Source: Planctomycetota bacterium
GTDB lineage: Bacteria > Planctomycetota > UBA1135 > UBA2386
NCBI GenBank assembly: GCA_029936315.1
Contig: JAPYTD010000027.1
Coordinates: 1,414 to 56,868 of the forward strand
Reading direction: 5' to 3'
Length of the DNA: 55,455 nt
Shown here: piece by piece, positions 45,533 to 55,324 of the stretch
Layout of the letters: the number at the start of each line of letters is the position of its first letter
Numbering within the stretch: the first letter of the stretch is position 1
Position numbers and translations under genes: made by a program
Notes under the pieces: model-generated
Seen by the model: only the letters and a program-made list of their open reading frames with translations
Database searches by the model: none
Told to the model about the DNA's origin: nothing

Positions 45533-47014
45533 TCACATGCTATAGCGAATCAGATCCTCGTCATCGCCCGTTTCGCCCAGGCGGTCGTTTACCAGGGCCT
45601 CGTCAATGACGATCTTTTCACCGCCGCGCTCGTCGGCGTCGAAGGACAGGTCTTCCAGGCACTTCTCGAGGATCGTCATCAGGCGGCGGGCGCCAATGTC
45701 CTGGGTGGATTGGTTGGCGCGGAACGCGATGTTGGCGAGCCGACGCAGGCCGTCTTCGGTGAAGCTCAGGTCGACGTTCTCGGTTTGGAACAGGGCGACA
45801 TACTGGCGCGTTAGCGCGTTCTTCGGCTCGGCCAGGATGCGCACGAAGTCGTCTTCGGTCAGAGACCGCAACGCGACGCGCACGGGGAAGCGTCCCTGCA
45901 ATTCGGGAATCAGTTCGCTCGGCTTGTGGAAGTGGAACGCACCCGCTGCCAAGAACAGCATGTGGTCGGTGCGCACGTGACCGTAGCGCGTGTAGACGGC
46001 GCAACCTTCGACGACCGAGAGCAGGTCTCGCTGCACGCCTTCGCGCGACACGTCGGGGCCATCGCTGCCACCCGAGCTGACGATCTTGTCGATCTCATCG
46101 ACGAACACGATGCCGTCGTTCTGCGCCCGGTCGAGTGCTTCTTGCACGATCGCATCCTGGTCGAGCAGCTTGTCGGCTTCTTCATCGTGGATGATGACCC
46201 GCGCTTCCTTGATGGTCAGCTTGCGCACCTTGGATTTGTCGTTCGGTGCGCGCCCCCACATCTCTTGCAGGGCCGCGGCGTCAATGCCCATGGTCTCGTT
46301 GCCTTGCGGACCCATGACACTCAGCGTGGGTGTCGCAGTGTCGCGGATTTCAATTTCGACCATGCGCCCTTCCATGCGGTGGGCGCTCAAGTCGTCGCGC
46401 AATTGCACGCGTGCCTGCTCGCGCTTGGCCAGGTCCTGCGGCGAGTCGTGGTCTAGATCGTTGTCGTCGTCGAGATGTTCGTCGGGTTCCTCGCCGTGAC
46501 CGGGCGGCTTCGGTAGCGGCCGCCAGAAGCCGCCTTCCATGATGCCGGGCATGCCGACGCTGCCATCTTGGTACTCTTCGAGGCCGAGTTCTTCGAGTAG
46601 TGCGTCGTAGATGCGTTGCTCCGCAGCCTTGCCCGCGAGTTCTTCGACTTCCTTGATCTTCTCGGTGCGAACCAGCGCGATCGCGGCGTCAACCATGTCG
46701 CGCACCATCGACTCGACATCGCGGCCGTGGTAGCCGGTCTCGCTGTACTTGGTAGCCTCGACCTTGACGAACGGGGCGCGCGCGAGCGTTGCCAGACGGC
46801 GGGCGATCTCGGTCTTGCCGACGCCGGTGGGGCCGATCAGCAGGATGTTCTTGGGATAGACATCCGCCGCGAGTTCTGGGCCTAGTTGTCGGCGACGCCA
46901 GCGATTGCGCAGGGCGACGGCGACGGCGCGCTTGGCTTTGGTTTGGCCGACGATGTATTCGTCGAGGCGGCGAGTGATCTCGCGGGGAGTGAGTTCTTGC
47001 GCAAAGTCGGTCAT
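45533..47014 (-). CDS. hslU: ATP-dependent protease ATPase subunit HslU
   Basis: AAA+ unfoldase of the HslUV protease. 493 residues from ATG 47014 (MTDFAQELTPREI). It has Walker A GPTGVGKT (61-68), the pore loop GYHGRDVE, a long I-domain with a Glu/Asp-rich segment (EEPDEHLDDDNDLDHDSP), Walker B GIVFVDEIDK, GAFHFHKPSELIPELQGRFPVRV, and the C-terminal DIGARRL...DEDLIRYSM that docks into HslV. hslV is not adjacent on either side within this window. Confidence 0.96.
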   Translation of the reverse strand: MTDFAQELTPREITRRLDEYIVGQTKAKRAVAVALRNRWRRRQLGPELAADVYPKNILLIGPTGVGKTEIARRLATLARAPFVKVEATKYSETGYHGRDVESMVRDMVDAAIALVRTEKIKEVEELAGKAAEQRIYDALLEELGLEEYQDGSVGMPGIMEGGFWRPLPKPPGHGEEPDEHLDDDNDLDHDSPQDLAKREQARVQLRDDLSAHRMEGRMVEIEIRDTATPTLSVMGPQGNETMGIDAAALQEMWGRAPNDKSKVRKLTIKEARVIIHDEEADKLLDQDAIVQEALDRAQNDGIVFVDEIDKIVSSGGSDGPDVSREGVQRDLLSVVEGCAVYTRYGHVRTDHMLFLAAGAFHFHKPSELIPELQGRFPVRVALRSLTEDDFVRILAEPKNALTRQYVALFQTENVDLSFTEDGLRRLANIAFRANQSTQDIGARRLMTILEKCLEDLSFDADERGGEKIVIDEALVNDRLGETGDDEDLIRYSM

Positions 47015-47102
47015 CAGCGGGCGAAAAGCATAGCCCGAGTTTGGCTGCGCGCGCAGGCCCGTCGCACCTGTCGGCACGAAAGCCTGCGCCGCCGGTTACG
47101 GC

Positions 47103-48269
47103 CTAGCCCTTGCGCTTTTTGGCGCGATCGGACTTTGCCTTCCTGAAGGAGGCTTCATCCGGCCACTTTGCGAACACTCTCATCCAGGCTCCGACGGTCT
47201 TGGTGTTCCAGAGCGCCTTGGCTGGGTGCATGTTCTCGTCGGCCTGGACGGCTGCGTAGCGAGCGTTCAGGCCACCGGTGATGTCTTCAAGAGCCTTGTT
47301 CAGCTCGAACCCAAAGGCGCCGTCTCCCGGTTGCTTGTAGTCGAGTTTCTGTAGGGCTTCGAGAATGCCGAACAAGCCCGCGTAGCCAGCCTTGACGAGC
47401 TTGGCCTTGGCGCGGATCGAACGGATGCCGCCGGTGACACTGAGGTCCCCGACGATGTCCATGATTTCCGCTTTCTTGGCGGCGTCGATGCTGTCCGGCC
47501 AGACGACTTCGCCGTACATCTCGGCGGCCGACCTGACCTCGCCCATGGTTTGCGGCGGGTTCTTCTGCTTCTGCCACGGCTCCTTCTTAACGGCGGGAGC
47601 GCCCGCTTCTGCCGGCGTGGGTTTGGGGGTGTCCGGTTTCTTGACGTCGCCTTCGGCAGGCTTGCTGCCGCCATCCGGCTTGGTGCCCTCGGTCGGCTTA
47701 CCGCCTTCCTCAGGCCCAGTGCCTTCTTCGGGCTTGTTCGCGCCTTCGGTGTCGCCGGGCTTGGGTGCTTCCTTGTTGGCATCCGCCGTCTTGCCGGCCT
47801 CGTTGCTCTGCGCAGTCTCCTCGCCCTCCTTCTCGTCGTTGCCGTCCATCATCATCATCACGACGACTACGACGATGATCGCAACCAGGCCAACACCCCC
47901 GATGATCATCGGCGTGTTGTCCTTCTTCTTCTCGCGCGCACGACGTGGCGAGTCCTCGCCGTCGTCATCCTCGTCGCCACGACGCGAACGGCTACTGCCA
48001 TCGCGCGCCGGCCTGTCGGCTTTGCTAGCGGCCGGGGTGCGCTTGCTGCCACCGGCAGCGCGGCCCTTGCTGCGATCGACCGCCGGTTTGGCTGCAGCGG
48101 CGGGCTTGGCGTCGGCGGTCGGTGAATCACCATCGCCGGCGGCTTTTCGCTGAGTGGCGACGTCGATCACGCTACCGCACTTCTGGCACTTGGCCTGCGT
48201 CGCCTTGAAGGTCGGCGGCAGTTTGTACTTCGCGCCACAGTTGTCACAGGTAATGGGGATGACACTCAT
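47103..48269 (-). CDS. Zinc-ribbon membrane protein with low-complexity linker
   Basis: 388 residues. The N-terminus is a MJ0042/zinc-ribbon type: ITCDNCGAKYKLP...AKCQKCGSVIDV. An Ala/Lys/Ser-rich stretch, a transmembrane helix (MIIGGVGLVAIIVVVVVMMMM) and a long Glu/Gly/Lys/Pro-rich linker follow; the last 150 residues form a helical domain. Such a zinc ribbon plus helix plus outer domain is common in planctomycetes. Function is unknown. It is followed on the same strand by hslU after 88 bases. Confidence 0.75.
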   Translation of the reverse strand: MSVIPITCDNCGAKYKLPPTFKATQAKCQKCGSVIDVATQRKAAGDGDSPTADAKPAAAAKPAVDRSKGRAAGGSKRTPAASKADRPARDGSSRSRRGDEDDDGEDSPRRAREKKKDNTPMIIGGVGLVAIIVVVVVMMMMDGNDEKEGEETAQSNEAGKTADANKEAPKPGDTEGANKPEEGTGPEEGGKPTEGTKPDGGSKPAEGDVKKPDTPKPTPAEAGAPAVKKEPWQKQKNPPQTMGEVRSAAEMYGEVVWPDSIDAAKKAEIMDIVGDLSVTGGIRSIRAKAKLVKAGYAGLFGILEALQKLDYKQPGDGAFGFELNKALEDITGGLNARYAAVQADENMHPAKALWNTKTVGAWMRVFAKWPDEASFRKAKSDRAKKRKG

Positions 48270-48343
48270 TTGGGGGCTCCTAATCAGTCAAGCGGCCGGG
48301 GTGTGCGGTGGGTGTGGGGCGGCGGTGGTGGCCGCGGGGGCAG

Positions 48344-49639
48344 CTACTTGCCGCCGCCTGCGTCTTCCTCAGCTTCGAGGTTGTCGCGCTCGTCGAAGAA
48401 CTTGCTGAGGTCCAGGTGGTAGCGCCACCAGAACGCGAACCATTGGCGGACCGCAGACTCACGCTCCACCTTGTCCTTCGCTGGATTGATATCCGGAACC
48501 TGGTAGTTGACGGCGTAGCCGGTCCAGTGGATCAGGGCGCGGTTGAGCTGGCTCAGTTCAAGGTTGTTCTTGTTGACGTTGCTGTAGCGATCGAACATCG
48601 CGTTGAGCACGCGGGGCACGGCGGCCTGCTTCTGCTCCATCGTGCGGATCTTCATCGTCGCGCGGTTGAACAGAGCGGCCGGCGACATGTTGTCGGCACT
48701 CCTGACGATGTCCGCAGTGACTTCGTCGGCTAGCGCGCGCAGTTCGGGCGTCGCACCCTTCCAGTGCGGCACCGCAGCCGGCTCGGATTCTTGCACGACG
48801 CGCGTGCCACCTGAGTCCGTGATGGTTTTTGCTTCTGGCGCCGCGATGTCCCTATTCGGCGTGTAGCGAGTGACGCCCGGTCTCTTGCCAGGAGCCCAGA
48901 CGGGCTGGAGCGTCATCTTGAAGCTGCCGACTTTGACCGCATCGCCTGTGGCGGTGAAGGTCACCAAGAACTTGCCATTGGTGTTGCGCTTGAAGCGGTC
49001 GTCGCCTGACTTTGGCGTCACGTAGATGAAGGCGGTGCCTGTGTCGGCCGTCATGTCGGCGTCGGAGTCGAGCATGGCGCTGCACTCCATCGTGCGCAGC
49101 AGGCTGGTCGACTCGAGGGTTTGCAGAGCCGCTATGACCGTCGCGGAGTCATTGTTTTCGAGTTCCAAGAACTGAGCCATCGCTCGCAGGTCCGTGTGGG
49201 TCGCCAACACCAATTGGTCGTTGCCGCCAATGGCTGTTGCCCACTTCGCCAAAGCGATCGCGCGCGGGTGGTCACCACGGCCGACGGGCGGAGCTTCGAT
49301 GACGACCTTCTTTTTGGGCGGTGCCTCCTTATTGCCACCGGACAGCATGAAGATGCCGATAATCCCAAAGATCACCACGCCGATGCCGACGTAGGCCTTG
49401 GTGTAGTCCGGCGCGACGACGCGCTTGCCGGCGGTCGACTTGACGAAGAAGACTCGATGACATTCGCTGCACTCGATCTTTTCATCGAGCATGTCTTCGG
49501 TGACGCGGTAGGCGGCCGCGCACTGGGGACAGCTGACGTCTATCCTGCCGTCATTACGGCCACGCGAGCCGCTGCTGCGACGGCCAGTAGAAGAACGACG
49601 GGATGAAGAGCGGGGAGCTGAGGGTTGGCGTCTGGCCAC
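48344..49639 (-). CDS. Zinc-ribbon membrane protein, second of a pair
   Basis: About 431 residues from GTG 49639. A Ser/Arg-rich leader is followed by the zinc ribbon IDVSCPQCAAAYRVTEDMLDEKIECSECHRVFFV, one transmembrane helix (VGIGVVIFGIIGIFML) and a C-terminal domain with beta-rich and helical parts. The architecture repeats the following gene (zinc ribbon, helix, large outer domain) but sequence similarity is low. The start is uncertain: upstream codons in frame would overlap the uvrB leader region. Adjacent, 74 bases apart, on the same strand. Confidence 0.7.
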   Translation of the reverse strand: MARRQPSAPRSSSRRSSTGRRSSGSRGRNDGRIDVSCPQCAAAYRVTEDMLDEKIECSECHRVFFVKSTAGKRVVAPDYTKAYVGIGVVIFGIIGIFMLSGGNKEAPPKKKVVIEAPPVGRGDHPRAIALAKWATAIGGNDQLVLATHTDLRAMAQFLELENNDSATVIAALQTLESTSLLRTMECSAMLDSDADMTADTGTAFIYVTPKSGDDRFKRNTNGKFLVTFTATGDAVKVGSFKMTLQPVWAPGKRPGVTRYTPNRDIAAPEAKTITDSGGTRVVQESEPAAVPHWKGATPELRALADEVTADIVRSADNMSPAALFNRATMKIRTMEQKQAAVPRVLNAMFDRYSNVNKNNLELSQLNRALIHWTGYAVNYQVPDINPAKDKVERESAVRQWFAFWWRYHLDLSKFFDERDNLEAEEDAGGGK

Positions 49640-49790
49640 GGAGGAACCTGCCGGGGTGAGGGGTCGGGGAGCGGGTGGGGCAAAGCACGGTAAAGTGCCT
49701 TGCGGCAGGGTGTCAACGGCGATGAGGCCAGGACGGCTCTCCCGGACGGCAAACACTCGCCAATCGATGCAGATCGATTACACCAGAGGC

Positions 49791-51839
49791 ATGCGCTTCC
49801 GCCTGAACAGTGACATGTCGCCGGCCGGCGACCAGCCACACGCGATCGAGACGATTTCGGAGTGGATCGAGGGTGGTGCCAAGGCCAGCACACTGTTGGG
49901 GGTGACCGGATCCGGCAAGACCTTCACCGTGGCCAAGCTTGTTGAGAGGCTGCAGCGGCCGACCCTGGTGCTGGCCCCGAACAAGACGCTGGCCGCCCAA
50001 TTGTATGGCGAGTTCAAGTCGTTCTTCCCGGACAACGCGGTCGAGTACTTTGTCAGCTACTACGACTACTACCAGCCGGAAGCGTATGTGCCGACGACCG
50101 ACACGTTCATCGAGAAGGACGCGATGATCAACACCGCGATCGAGCGCATGCGCAATTCGGCGACCAGATCGCTGATGGAGCGGCGCGATGTGTTGATCGT
50201 CGCCTCGATCAGTTGCATCTATGGCCTCGGCTCGCCGGAGAATTACCGCGAGTTGTCGGTGCAGGTAAAGAAGGGGCAGAGCATCGACCGCGATGTGCTG
50301 CTGCGGCAGTTGACGGCGATCCAGTTCGTGCGCGACAACTACGAATTCCAGGCTGGGCGCTTCCGGGTGCGCGGCGATGTTGTCGAGGTCTACCCGTCGT
50401 ACGAGGAGGCCCGGGCGATTCGCATCGAAATGTTTGGCGATGAGATTGAGAGTATTTTCGCCATTGACCCTTTGCGCGGCGAGATCCTTGAGCAACTCGA
50501 CGAGATCACGATCTACCCGACCACGCACTACATTGCGACCGGTGGCCAGACGGTCGACGCTTGTGCCGCGATCGAGGTCGAGCTGGAGGCGCGCATCACC
50601 GAACTTGAGGGCCGTAAGAAACTGCTCGAGGCGCAGCGGCTCGGACAGCGCACGCGTCACGATCTTGAGATGCTGCGCGCGACCGGCATGTGCCAGGGCA
50701 TCGAAAACTACAGCCGGCACTTTGATGGCCGCACCGTTGGCCAGCCGGCGGCGACACTGCTGCACTACTTCCCGGATGACTTCTTGATGGTGGTCGATGA
50801 ATCGCACGTCGCGATGCCGCAAGCCGGTGGCATGTATCGCGGTGACCGGGCCCGCAAGACCACGCTCGTAGAACACGGTTTTCGATTGCCGAGCGCGCTC
50901 GACAATCGGCCGCTGATGTTTGAAGAGTTTGAGAGCCTGTTGCAGCAGGTGTTGTTCGTGTCCGCCACACCTTCCAAATACGAACTAGAGAAAAGTGACG
51001 CGCGCGTGGTCGAACTGATCGTGCGGCCGACGGGCTTGGTCGACCCGCCGGTGGAGGTTCGTCCGGCCCGTGGTCAGGTCGACGATGTCGTGGGCCAGGT
51101 TCGCGACCGTGTTGCCAAGCGTCAGCGCACGTTGATCACGACCCTGACCAAGCGATCTGCCGAAGAACTGACGGACTACTTGCGCGATCTCGGCATCAAG
51201 GTGCGCTACCTGCACAGCGACATCGACAGCCTCGAGAGAACCGAGCTGATTCGCGACCTTCGCCTTGGGGTGTTTGACGTGCTGGTGGGCATCAACCTGT
51301 TGCGCGAAGGTCTCGATATTCCTGAAGTGACGCTCGTTGCCGTTCTCGACGCCGACAAAGAAGGCTTCCTGCGCAGCAAGACGTCGCTGGTGCAGACCTG
51401 TGGTCGCGCCGCGCGCAACGTTGCGGGTAGTGTGATCCTGTATGCCGACAAGCGCACCGATTCGATCAAGGGTGCGATGGCCGAGATGGAGCGTCGCCGC
51501 GTCAAGCAGCGCGCCCACAACGAAGAACACAACATCGTGCCGACGACGATCATCAAACCGGTGCGCGATCTGTTGGAGACTCGCGATGACGACGAGCAGG
51601 GTAAGGGCTCAGGTCGGGGCAAGAAGGGCAAGGGTCGGGGGCGTGGCAAGAGCCAGCGCGGAGTCGACGCGAAGCCCGAGCGGAAGCGTCAATTTGAGAG
51701 CCATCAGGACCTGCTGCGTCACGTCAAGCAGCTGCGCACTGAGATGATGGCGGCGGCCAAGAACCTCGACTTCGAGTTGGCTGCGCAGATTCGCGACGAG
51801 GCTTACCGGCTTGAGCAGGCGGAGATGGAGCTGCTGTAG
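49791..51839 (+). CDS. uvrB: Excinuclease ABC subunit B
   Basis: Damage-recognition helicase of nucleotide excision repair. 682 residues from ATG 49791 (MRFRLNSDMSPAGDQPHAIE), preceded by AGAGG; an upstream ATG at 49767 is less likely. It has the Walker A GVTGSGKT (37-44), the YYDYYQPEAYVP beta-hairpin that clamps DNA, QAGGMYRGDR, SRCGRAARN-like TCGRAARNVAG, and the C-terminal UVR motif (LDFELAAQIRDEAYRLE) that binds UvrC. A Gly/Lys/Arg-rich linker of about 20 residues lies before the UVR motif. Confidence 0.97.
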   Translation: MRFRLNSDMSPAGDQPHAIETISEWIEGGAKASTLLGVTGSGKTFTVAKLVERLQRPTLVLAPNKTLAAQLYGEFKSFFPDNAVEYFVSYYDYYQPEAYVPTTDTFIEKDAMINTAIERMRNSATRSLMERRDVLIVASISCIYGLGSPENYRELSVQVKKGQSIDRDVLLRQLTAIQFVRDNYEFQAGRFRVRGDVVEVYPSYEEARAIRIEMFGDEIESIFAIDPLRGEILEQLDEITIYPTTHYIATGGQTVDACAAIEVELEARITELEGRKKLLEAQRLGQRTRHDLEMLRATGMCQGIENYSRHFDGRTVGQPAATLLHYFPDDFLMVVDESHVAMPQAGGMYRGDRARKTTLVEHGFRLPSALDNRPLMFEEFESLLQQVLFVSATPSKYELEKSDARVVELIVRPTGLVDPPVEVRPARGQVDDVVGQVRDRVAKRQRTLITTLTKRSAEELTDYLRDLGIKVRYLHSDIDSLERTELIRDLRLGVFDVLVGINLLREGLDIPEVTLVAVLDADKEGFLRSKTSLVQTCGRAARNVAGSVILYADKRTDSIKGAMAEMERRRVKQRAHNEEHNIVPTTIIKPVRDLLETRDDDEQGKGSGRGKKGKGRGRGKSQRGVDAKPERKRQFESHQDLLRHVKQLRTEMMAAAKNLDFELAAQIRDEAYRLEQAEMELL

Positions 51840-51848
51840 GCGACGCGC

Positions 51849-53747
51849 ATGGATCCAGGCATCGTCGACAAGGTCTCGCGTTTCCCAACCGGGCCAGGCG
51901 TGTATCTGTTTCGCGATGGCGCAGGGGAGGCGCTCTACGTCGGCAAGGCCGCGGATCTGCGAACGCGTGTGCGCAGCTATCTGAAGCCGGGCGGAGACGG
52001 CCGCTACCAATTGCGATTCTTGGCGAACGAAGCGCGCGACATCGAGTTCATCGCGACCGGCACGGAACAGGAAGCGTTGCTGCTTGAGAACACGGTCATC
52101 AAGAAGCACAAGCCGCGCTACAACATCAAGCTCAAGGACGACAAGGCGTTCTTGCTATTGCGCCTTGATCGGAGCGAGTTGTGGCCGTGGTTTCGGTTTG
52201 TGCGGCGGCGGAGTGATGACGGTGCGATGTACTTCGGTCCGTTTGCGTCGGCGAAGTCGGCGCGGCGCACGCTGCGGTTGCTGCACAAGATCGTGCCGCT
52301 GCGCGATTGCACCGACTCCGTGCTCCGAAACCGCACGCGGCCGTGCATCAAGCACCAGATCGGTCGCTGCCCGGCGCCGTGCGCGGATTTGGTGACCAAG
52401 CAAGAATACGACGTGCTGCTCGATGAGGCCGTGCGCATCCTGCGCGGCGAGATCGGGCCGCTGGTGCAAGGCCTCAAGAAGCGCATGGCGGATGCCGCGG
52501 CGTCGTTGGAGTTCGAACGGGCCCAGGCACTGAAGGAGCAAATGCAGGCGCTGCAGTCGGTGGCCGAGCGGCAGGCAGTGGTGGCGAGGGCCGGCGATGA
52601 AGACGCGGTCGGCATCCATCGCCGCGGTGACGAAGTGACGATTGCGTTCCTTGCGTTCCGCGGTGGCGCGCTCGAACAGTGCCGCCGGCAGAAGTTGACC
52701 AGTGAGGCGCCGACCGACCTGCTGCTCGCAGACCTGTTGGCGCGGCTCTACGAAGGGGATCGTTATGTCCCGGCGGTCGTGCTTGTGCCAGAGCTACCGG
52801 CGGAGCCCGCGATCTTGCGTGGTTGGTTGGAGAAGAAGCGCGGAGGAAGGGTCGAGTTGCACGTGCCGGTGCGCGGCAACCGCAAGCACCACCTGGGTTT
52901 GGCCCAGCAGAATGCGCAGTTGGCGGACGAAGCCCTGATGGATGCCGACGCGCGCCGTCGCGTGGGAGCCGAACGACTGGCGCGCTTGTTGGATCTCGAC
53001 GAACCGCCCGAGCGCCTGCACTGCCTCGACGTGTCGACGATGCAGGGCACCAACACCGTCGCGTCGCGCGTTTGCTTTGTCGATGGCCAGCCCTTCAAGG
53101 CGCACTACCGCCGCTTCAAGATCTCCAAGGAACACGCCGGCGATGATTTCTCCGCGATGGAGGAGGCGGTGCGGCGCAGTGTGTCGTTGTGTCTCGAGCG
53201 GGAGGACGAAGAACTGCCGGACCTGCTGGTTGTCGATGGTGGTCGCGGCCAACTCGCTGCCGCCGAACGGGCTGTGGTCGAGTTGGGCCTGCAGGATGAC
53301 CTTCGACTGTGCGGTCTCGCCAAGAGCCGCCTCAAGGGCGTGGGGGACGCACGCGTCGAAAGCGGCGAGCGCATCTTCTTGCCACAGCAAGAAACGCCGG
53401 TGCCGCTCGGACTCGATGCGCAGGAGACGTTGTTGATCGCCGCGTTGCGCGACGAGGCCCATCGGTTTGCGATCACTTACCACCGTAGCCAGCGCGGCAA
53501 GATCACCAGTGCGCTCGATGAGGTTGTCGGCGTTGGACCCGCGCGCCGGCGTGCGGTGCTGCGCCACTTCGGTTCGTTGACTGCGTTGCGCGCGGCATCG
53601 CAGCAAGAACTGCTCGCGATGCCGGGCTTGCCGAAGACCGTAGCCGAGGCGATTTATCGGTGGTTGTTGGGCGCCGGAGCCGAAACTCCGCCAGCGGCGG
53701 ATGCGGCGGAAGTGTCCGACGACTCTGTCGAGCCACCCTTGAAGTGA
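51849..53747 (+). CDS. uvrC: Excinuclease ABC subunit C
   Basis: Incises DNA on both sides of the lesion held by UvrB. 632 residues: GIY-YIG nuclease (GPGVYLFRDGAGEALYVGKA) at the N-terminus, a Cys cluster (CPAPC) near residue 180, UVR motif (LEFERAQALKEQMQAL), the RNase-H-like domain with LHCLDVSTMQGTNTVAS and LLVVDGGRGQL, and two helix-hairpin-helix motifs at the end. It starts nine bases after uvrB, so the two are co-transcribed. Confidence 0.97.
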   Translation: MDPGIVDKVSRFPTGPGVYLFRDGAGEALYVGKAADLRTRVRSYLKPGGDGRYQLRFLANEARDIEFIATGTEQEALLLENTVIKKHKPRYNIKLKDDKAFLLLRLDRSELWPWFRFVRRRSDDGAMYFGPFASAKSARRTLRLLHKIVPLRDCTDSVLRNRTRPCIKHQIGRCPAPCADLVTKQEYDVLLDEAVRILRGEIGPLVQGLKKRMADAAASLEFERAQALKEQMQALQSVAERQAVVARAGDEDAVGIHRRGDEVTIAFLAFRGGALEQCRRQKLTSEAPTDLLLADLLARLYEGDRYVPAVVLVPELPAEPAILRGWLEKKRGGRVELHVPVRGNRKHHLGLAQQNAQLADEALMDADARRRVGAERLARLLDLDEPPERLHCLDVSTMQGTNTVASRVCFVDGQPFKAHYRRFKISKEHAGDDFSAMEEAVRRSVSLCLEREDEELPDLLVVDGGRGQLAAAERAVVELGLQDDLRLCGLAKSRLKGVGDARVESGERIFLPQQETPVPLGLDAQETLLIAALRDEAHRFAITYHRSQRGKITSALDEVVGVGPARRRAVLRHFGSLTALRAASQQELLAMPGLPKTVAEAIYRWLLGAGAETPPAADAAEVSDDSVEPPLK

Positions 53748-54139
53748 TCGATGGGCTTTAGGCCGTTGGGGCCATGCGGCCACCGCGGATGTTGCGCCCT
53801 TGCGATCGATCATTCAGGCAACACAGCTGTTGACCGAGCCAACGCACCTTTCCTCTGCGGCCTACTGGACTTGGTTTGAGATCTGGGCACAATATCGGCC
53901 GCGACCTGATGAAACGCCTGATCCACAACCGAGCATTCAGGTTCTCTACCAGGTGTTTCTGATCTGATCCGGTCGGCTGCGGTTCGCCAGGCTCTGGTCC
54001 CGCAAGCGCGGCCCGCAATAGGCTGTGCGACAGCCTCCACCACGTTCTTAAAGCCACGGCGATGTCTCGTTGGTTCACACGATCCATACATGCACGTGCT
54101 GTTGCAGCCGCGCACCGCTCAACCAGGAACTCCGTTACC
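53748..54139. other. About 390 bp without a recognised gene
   Basis: TGATCGAT at 53745-53752 and ATCGATCA at 53805-53812 form a spaced inverted repeat around GGCC-rich sequence just after uvrC and may act as a weak terminator. Open frames on both strands look like composition artefacts. Nothing else seen. Confidence 0.4.
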
Positions 54140-55324
54140 ATGGCACTCTTCACGACAGTCCTTCTGCGACTAATCCTCACCGCTCTAGTCACCGCTTCGC
54201 TAGCAGCCCAGGTTGTCGAATTGCCATCGCCTGCTCCGGCGGGCAGTGCCCAACCGAACCTTGTCAATGCCGGCGATGGGCGGGCACTGCTGAGTTGGAT
54301 CGAACAGATCACCGGTGGCCACCAACTGCGATTCGCCACCCTGAATGGCGAGGCGTGGTCGAAGCCGCAGACCATCGCCGAAGGCAAGAACTGGTTCGTC
54401 AACTGGGCGGACTTCCCAGCGATGGTCGCCTTGCCGAGTGGTCGACTTGCCGCGCACTGGTTGCAGAAGAGTGCCAAAGGCACCTATGACTACGATGTGC
54501 GTTTTGCGCAGTCGTCTGATGCCGGCAAGACCTGGGCAGACGCCTTGACTCCGCACCAAGATGGCGTGAAGGCCGAACACGGCTTCGTGTCCTTGTTGCC
54601 GGCCAAAGACGATCACACCTCGGTGTTCTGGTTGGACGGCCGCGAAATGAAGGCCAAGCAAGGTCATGGCCATGGCCCAATGACTCTGCGCTACGCAGAG
54701 GTTGCCGCCAATGGAGCGATCCGCAATGCGGCGCAGCTTGACCCGCGCGTGTGCGAGTGTTGCCAGACTTCGGCGGCTGTTGGTTCCGATGGTCCGATTG
54801 TGGTCTATCGCGATCGTTCTGCCGATGAAGTGCGCGACATCGCGATCACGCGACTTGTGCAAGGTTCTTGGACCAAGCCCGTTCTTGTGTGCCGCGACCA
54901 ATGGAAGGTGGCGGGGTGCCCAGTGAATGGACCGTCGATTGCGACGGCATCGTCACACGTCGTGGTCGCTTGGTTCACGGCTGCCAATGGCAAGTCTCAG
55001 GTCAAGCTGGCGCGCTCAGGCGATGGCGGGGAGAGCTTTGCCGATGCGATTGCGATCGATCGCGGCAACCCGGTCGGACGCGTCGACGTGATCGTGCGCG
55101 AAAACGGCACGGCTTGGGTCTGCTGGCTGACGCAGGTGGCTGACCGCGGCGAGGTTCGCGTTCGAAGCGTCTCAGTGCACGGCAAGAAGTCGAAGGCTGT
55201 GACCGTCGCAGCGATGAAGACCAGCCGCGGCAGTGGCTTCCCTCGCATGATCGAACTCAAAGGCAAGCTGCTGATCGCTTATCGCGACGGTGGTGTCAAG
55301 ACGGTGACGATGCTCCTTCCGTAG
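54140..55324 (+). CDS. Secreted sialidase-like (BNR-repeat) protein
   Basis: 394 residues from ATG 54140, with a signal peptide (LILTALVTASLAAQ). Beta-propeller segments include Asp-box-like motifs, SSDAGKTWAD and SGDGGESFAD, and repeated WL and WF strands. The segment RVCECCQTSAAV is a Cys-rich motif shared by a group of secreted propeller proteins. The catalytic Arg triad of true sialidases cannot be placed with confidence. It is best read as an exo-sialidase-like or binding propeller. Confidence 0.75.
   Translation: MALFTTVLLRLILTALVTASLAAQVVELPSPAPAGSAQPNLVNAGDGRALLSWIEQITGGHQLRFATLNGEAWSKPQTIAEGKNWFVNWADFPAMVALPSGRLAAHWLQKSAKGTYDYDVRFAQSSDAGKTWADALTPHQDGVKAEHGFVSLLPAKDDHTSVFWLDGREMKAKQGHGHGPMTLRYAEVAANGAIRNAAQLDPRVCECCQTSAAVGSDGPIVVYRDRSADEVRDIAITRLVQGSWTKPVLVCRDQWKVAGCPVNGPSIATASSHVVVAWFTAANGKSQVKLARSGDGGESFADAIAIDRGNPVGRVDVIVRENGTAWVCWLTQVADRGEVRVRSVSVHGKKSKAVTVAAMKTSRGSGFPRMIELKGKLLIAYRDGGVKTVTMLLP

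Noticed and set aside
53745-53812. Inverted TGATCGAT repeat after uvrC as a phage attachment site
   Set aside because: No integrase, direct repeat or mobile gene nearby; a weak terminator is the simpler reading.
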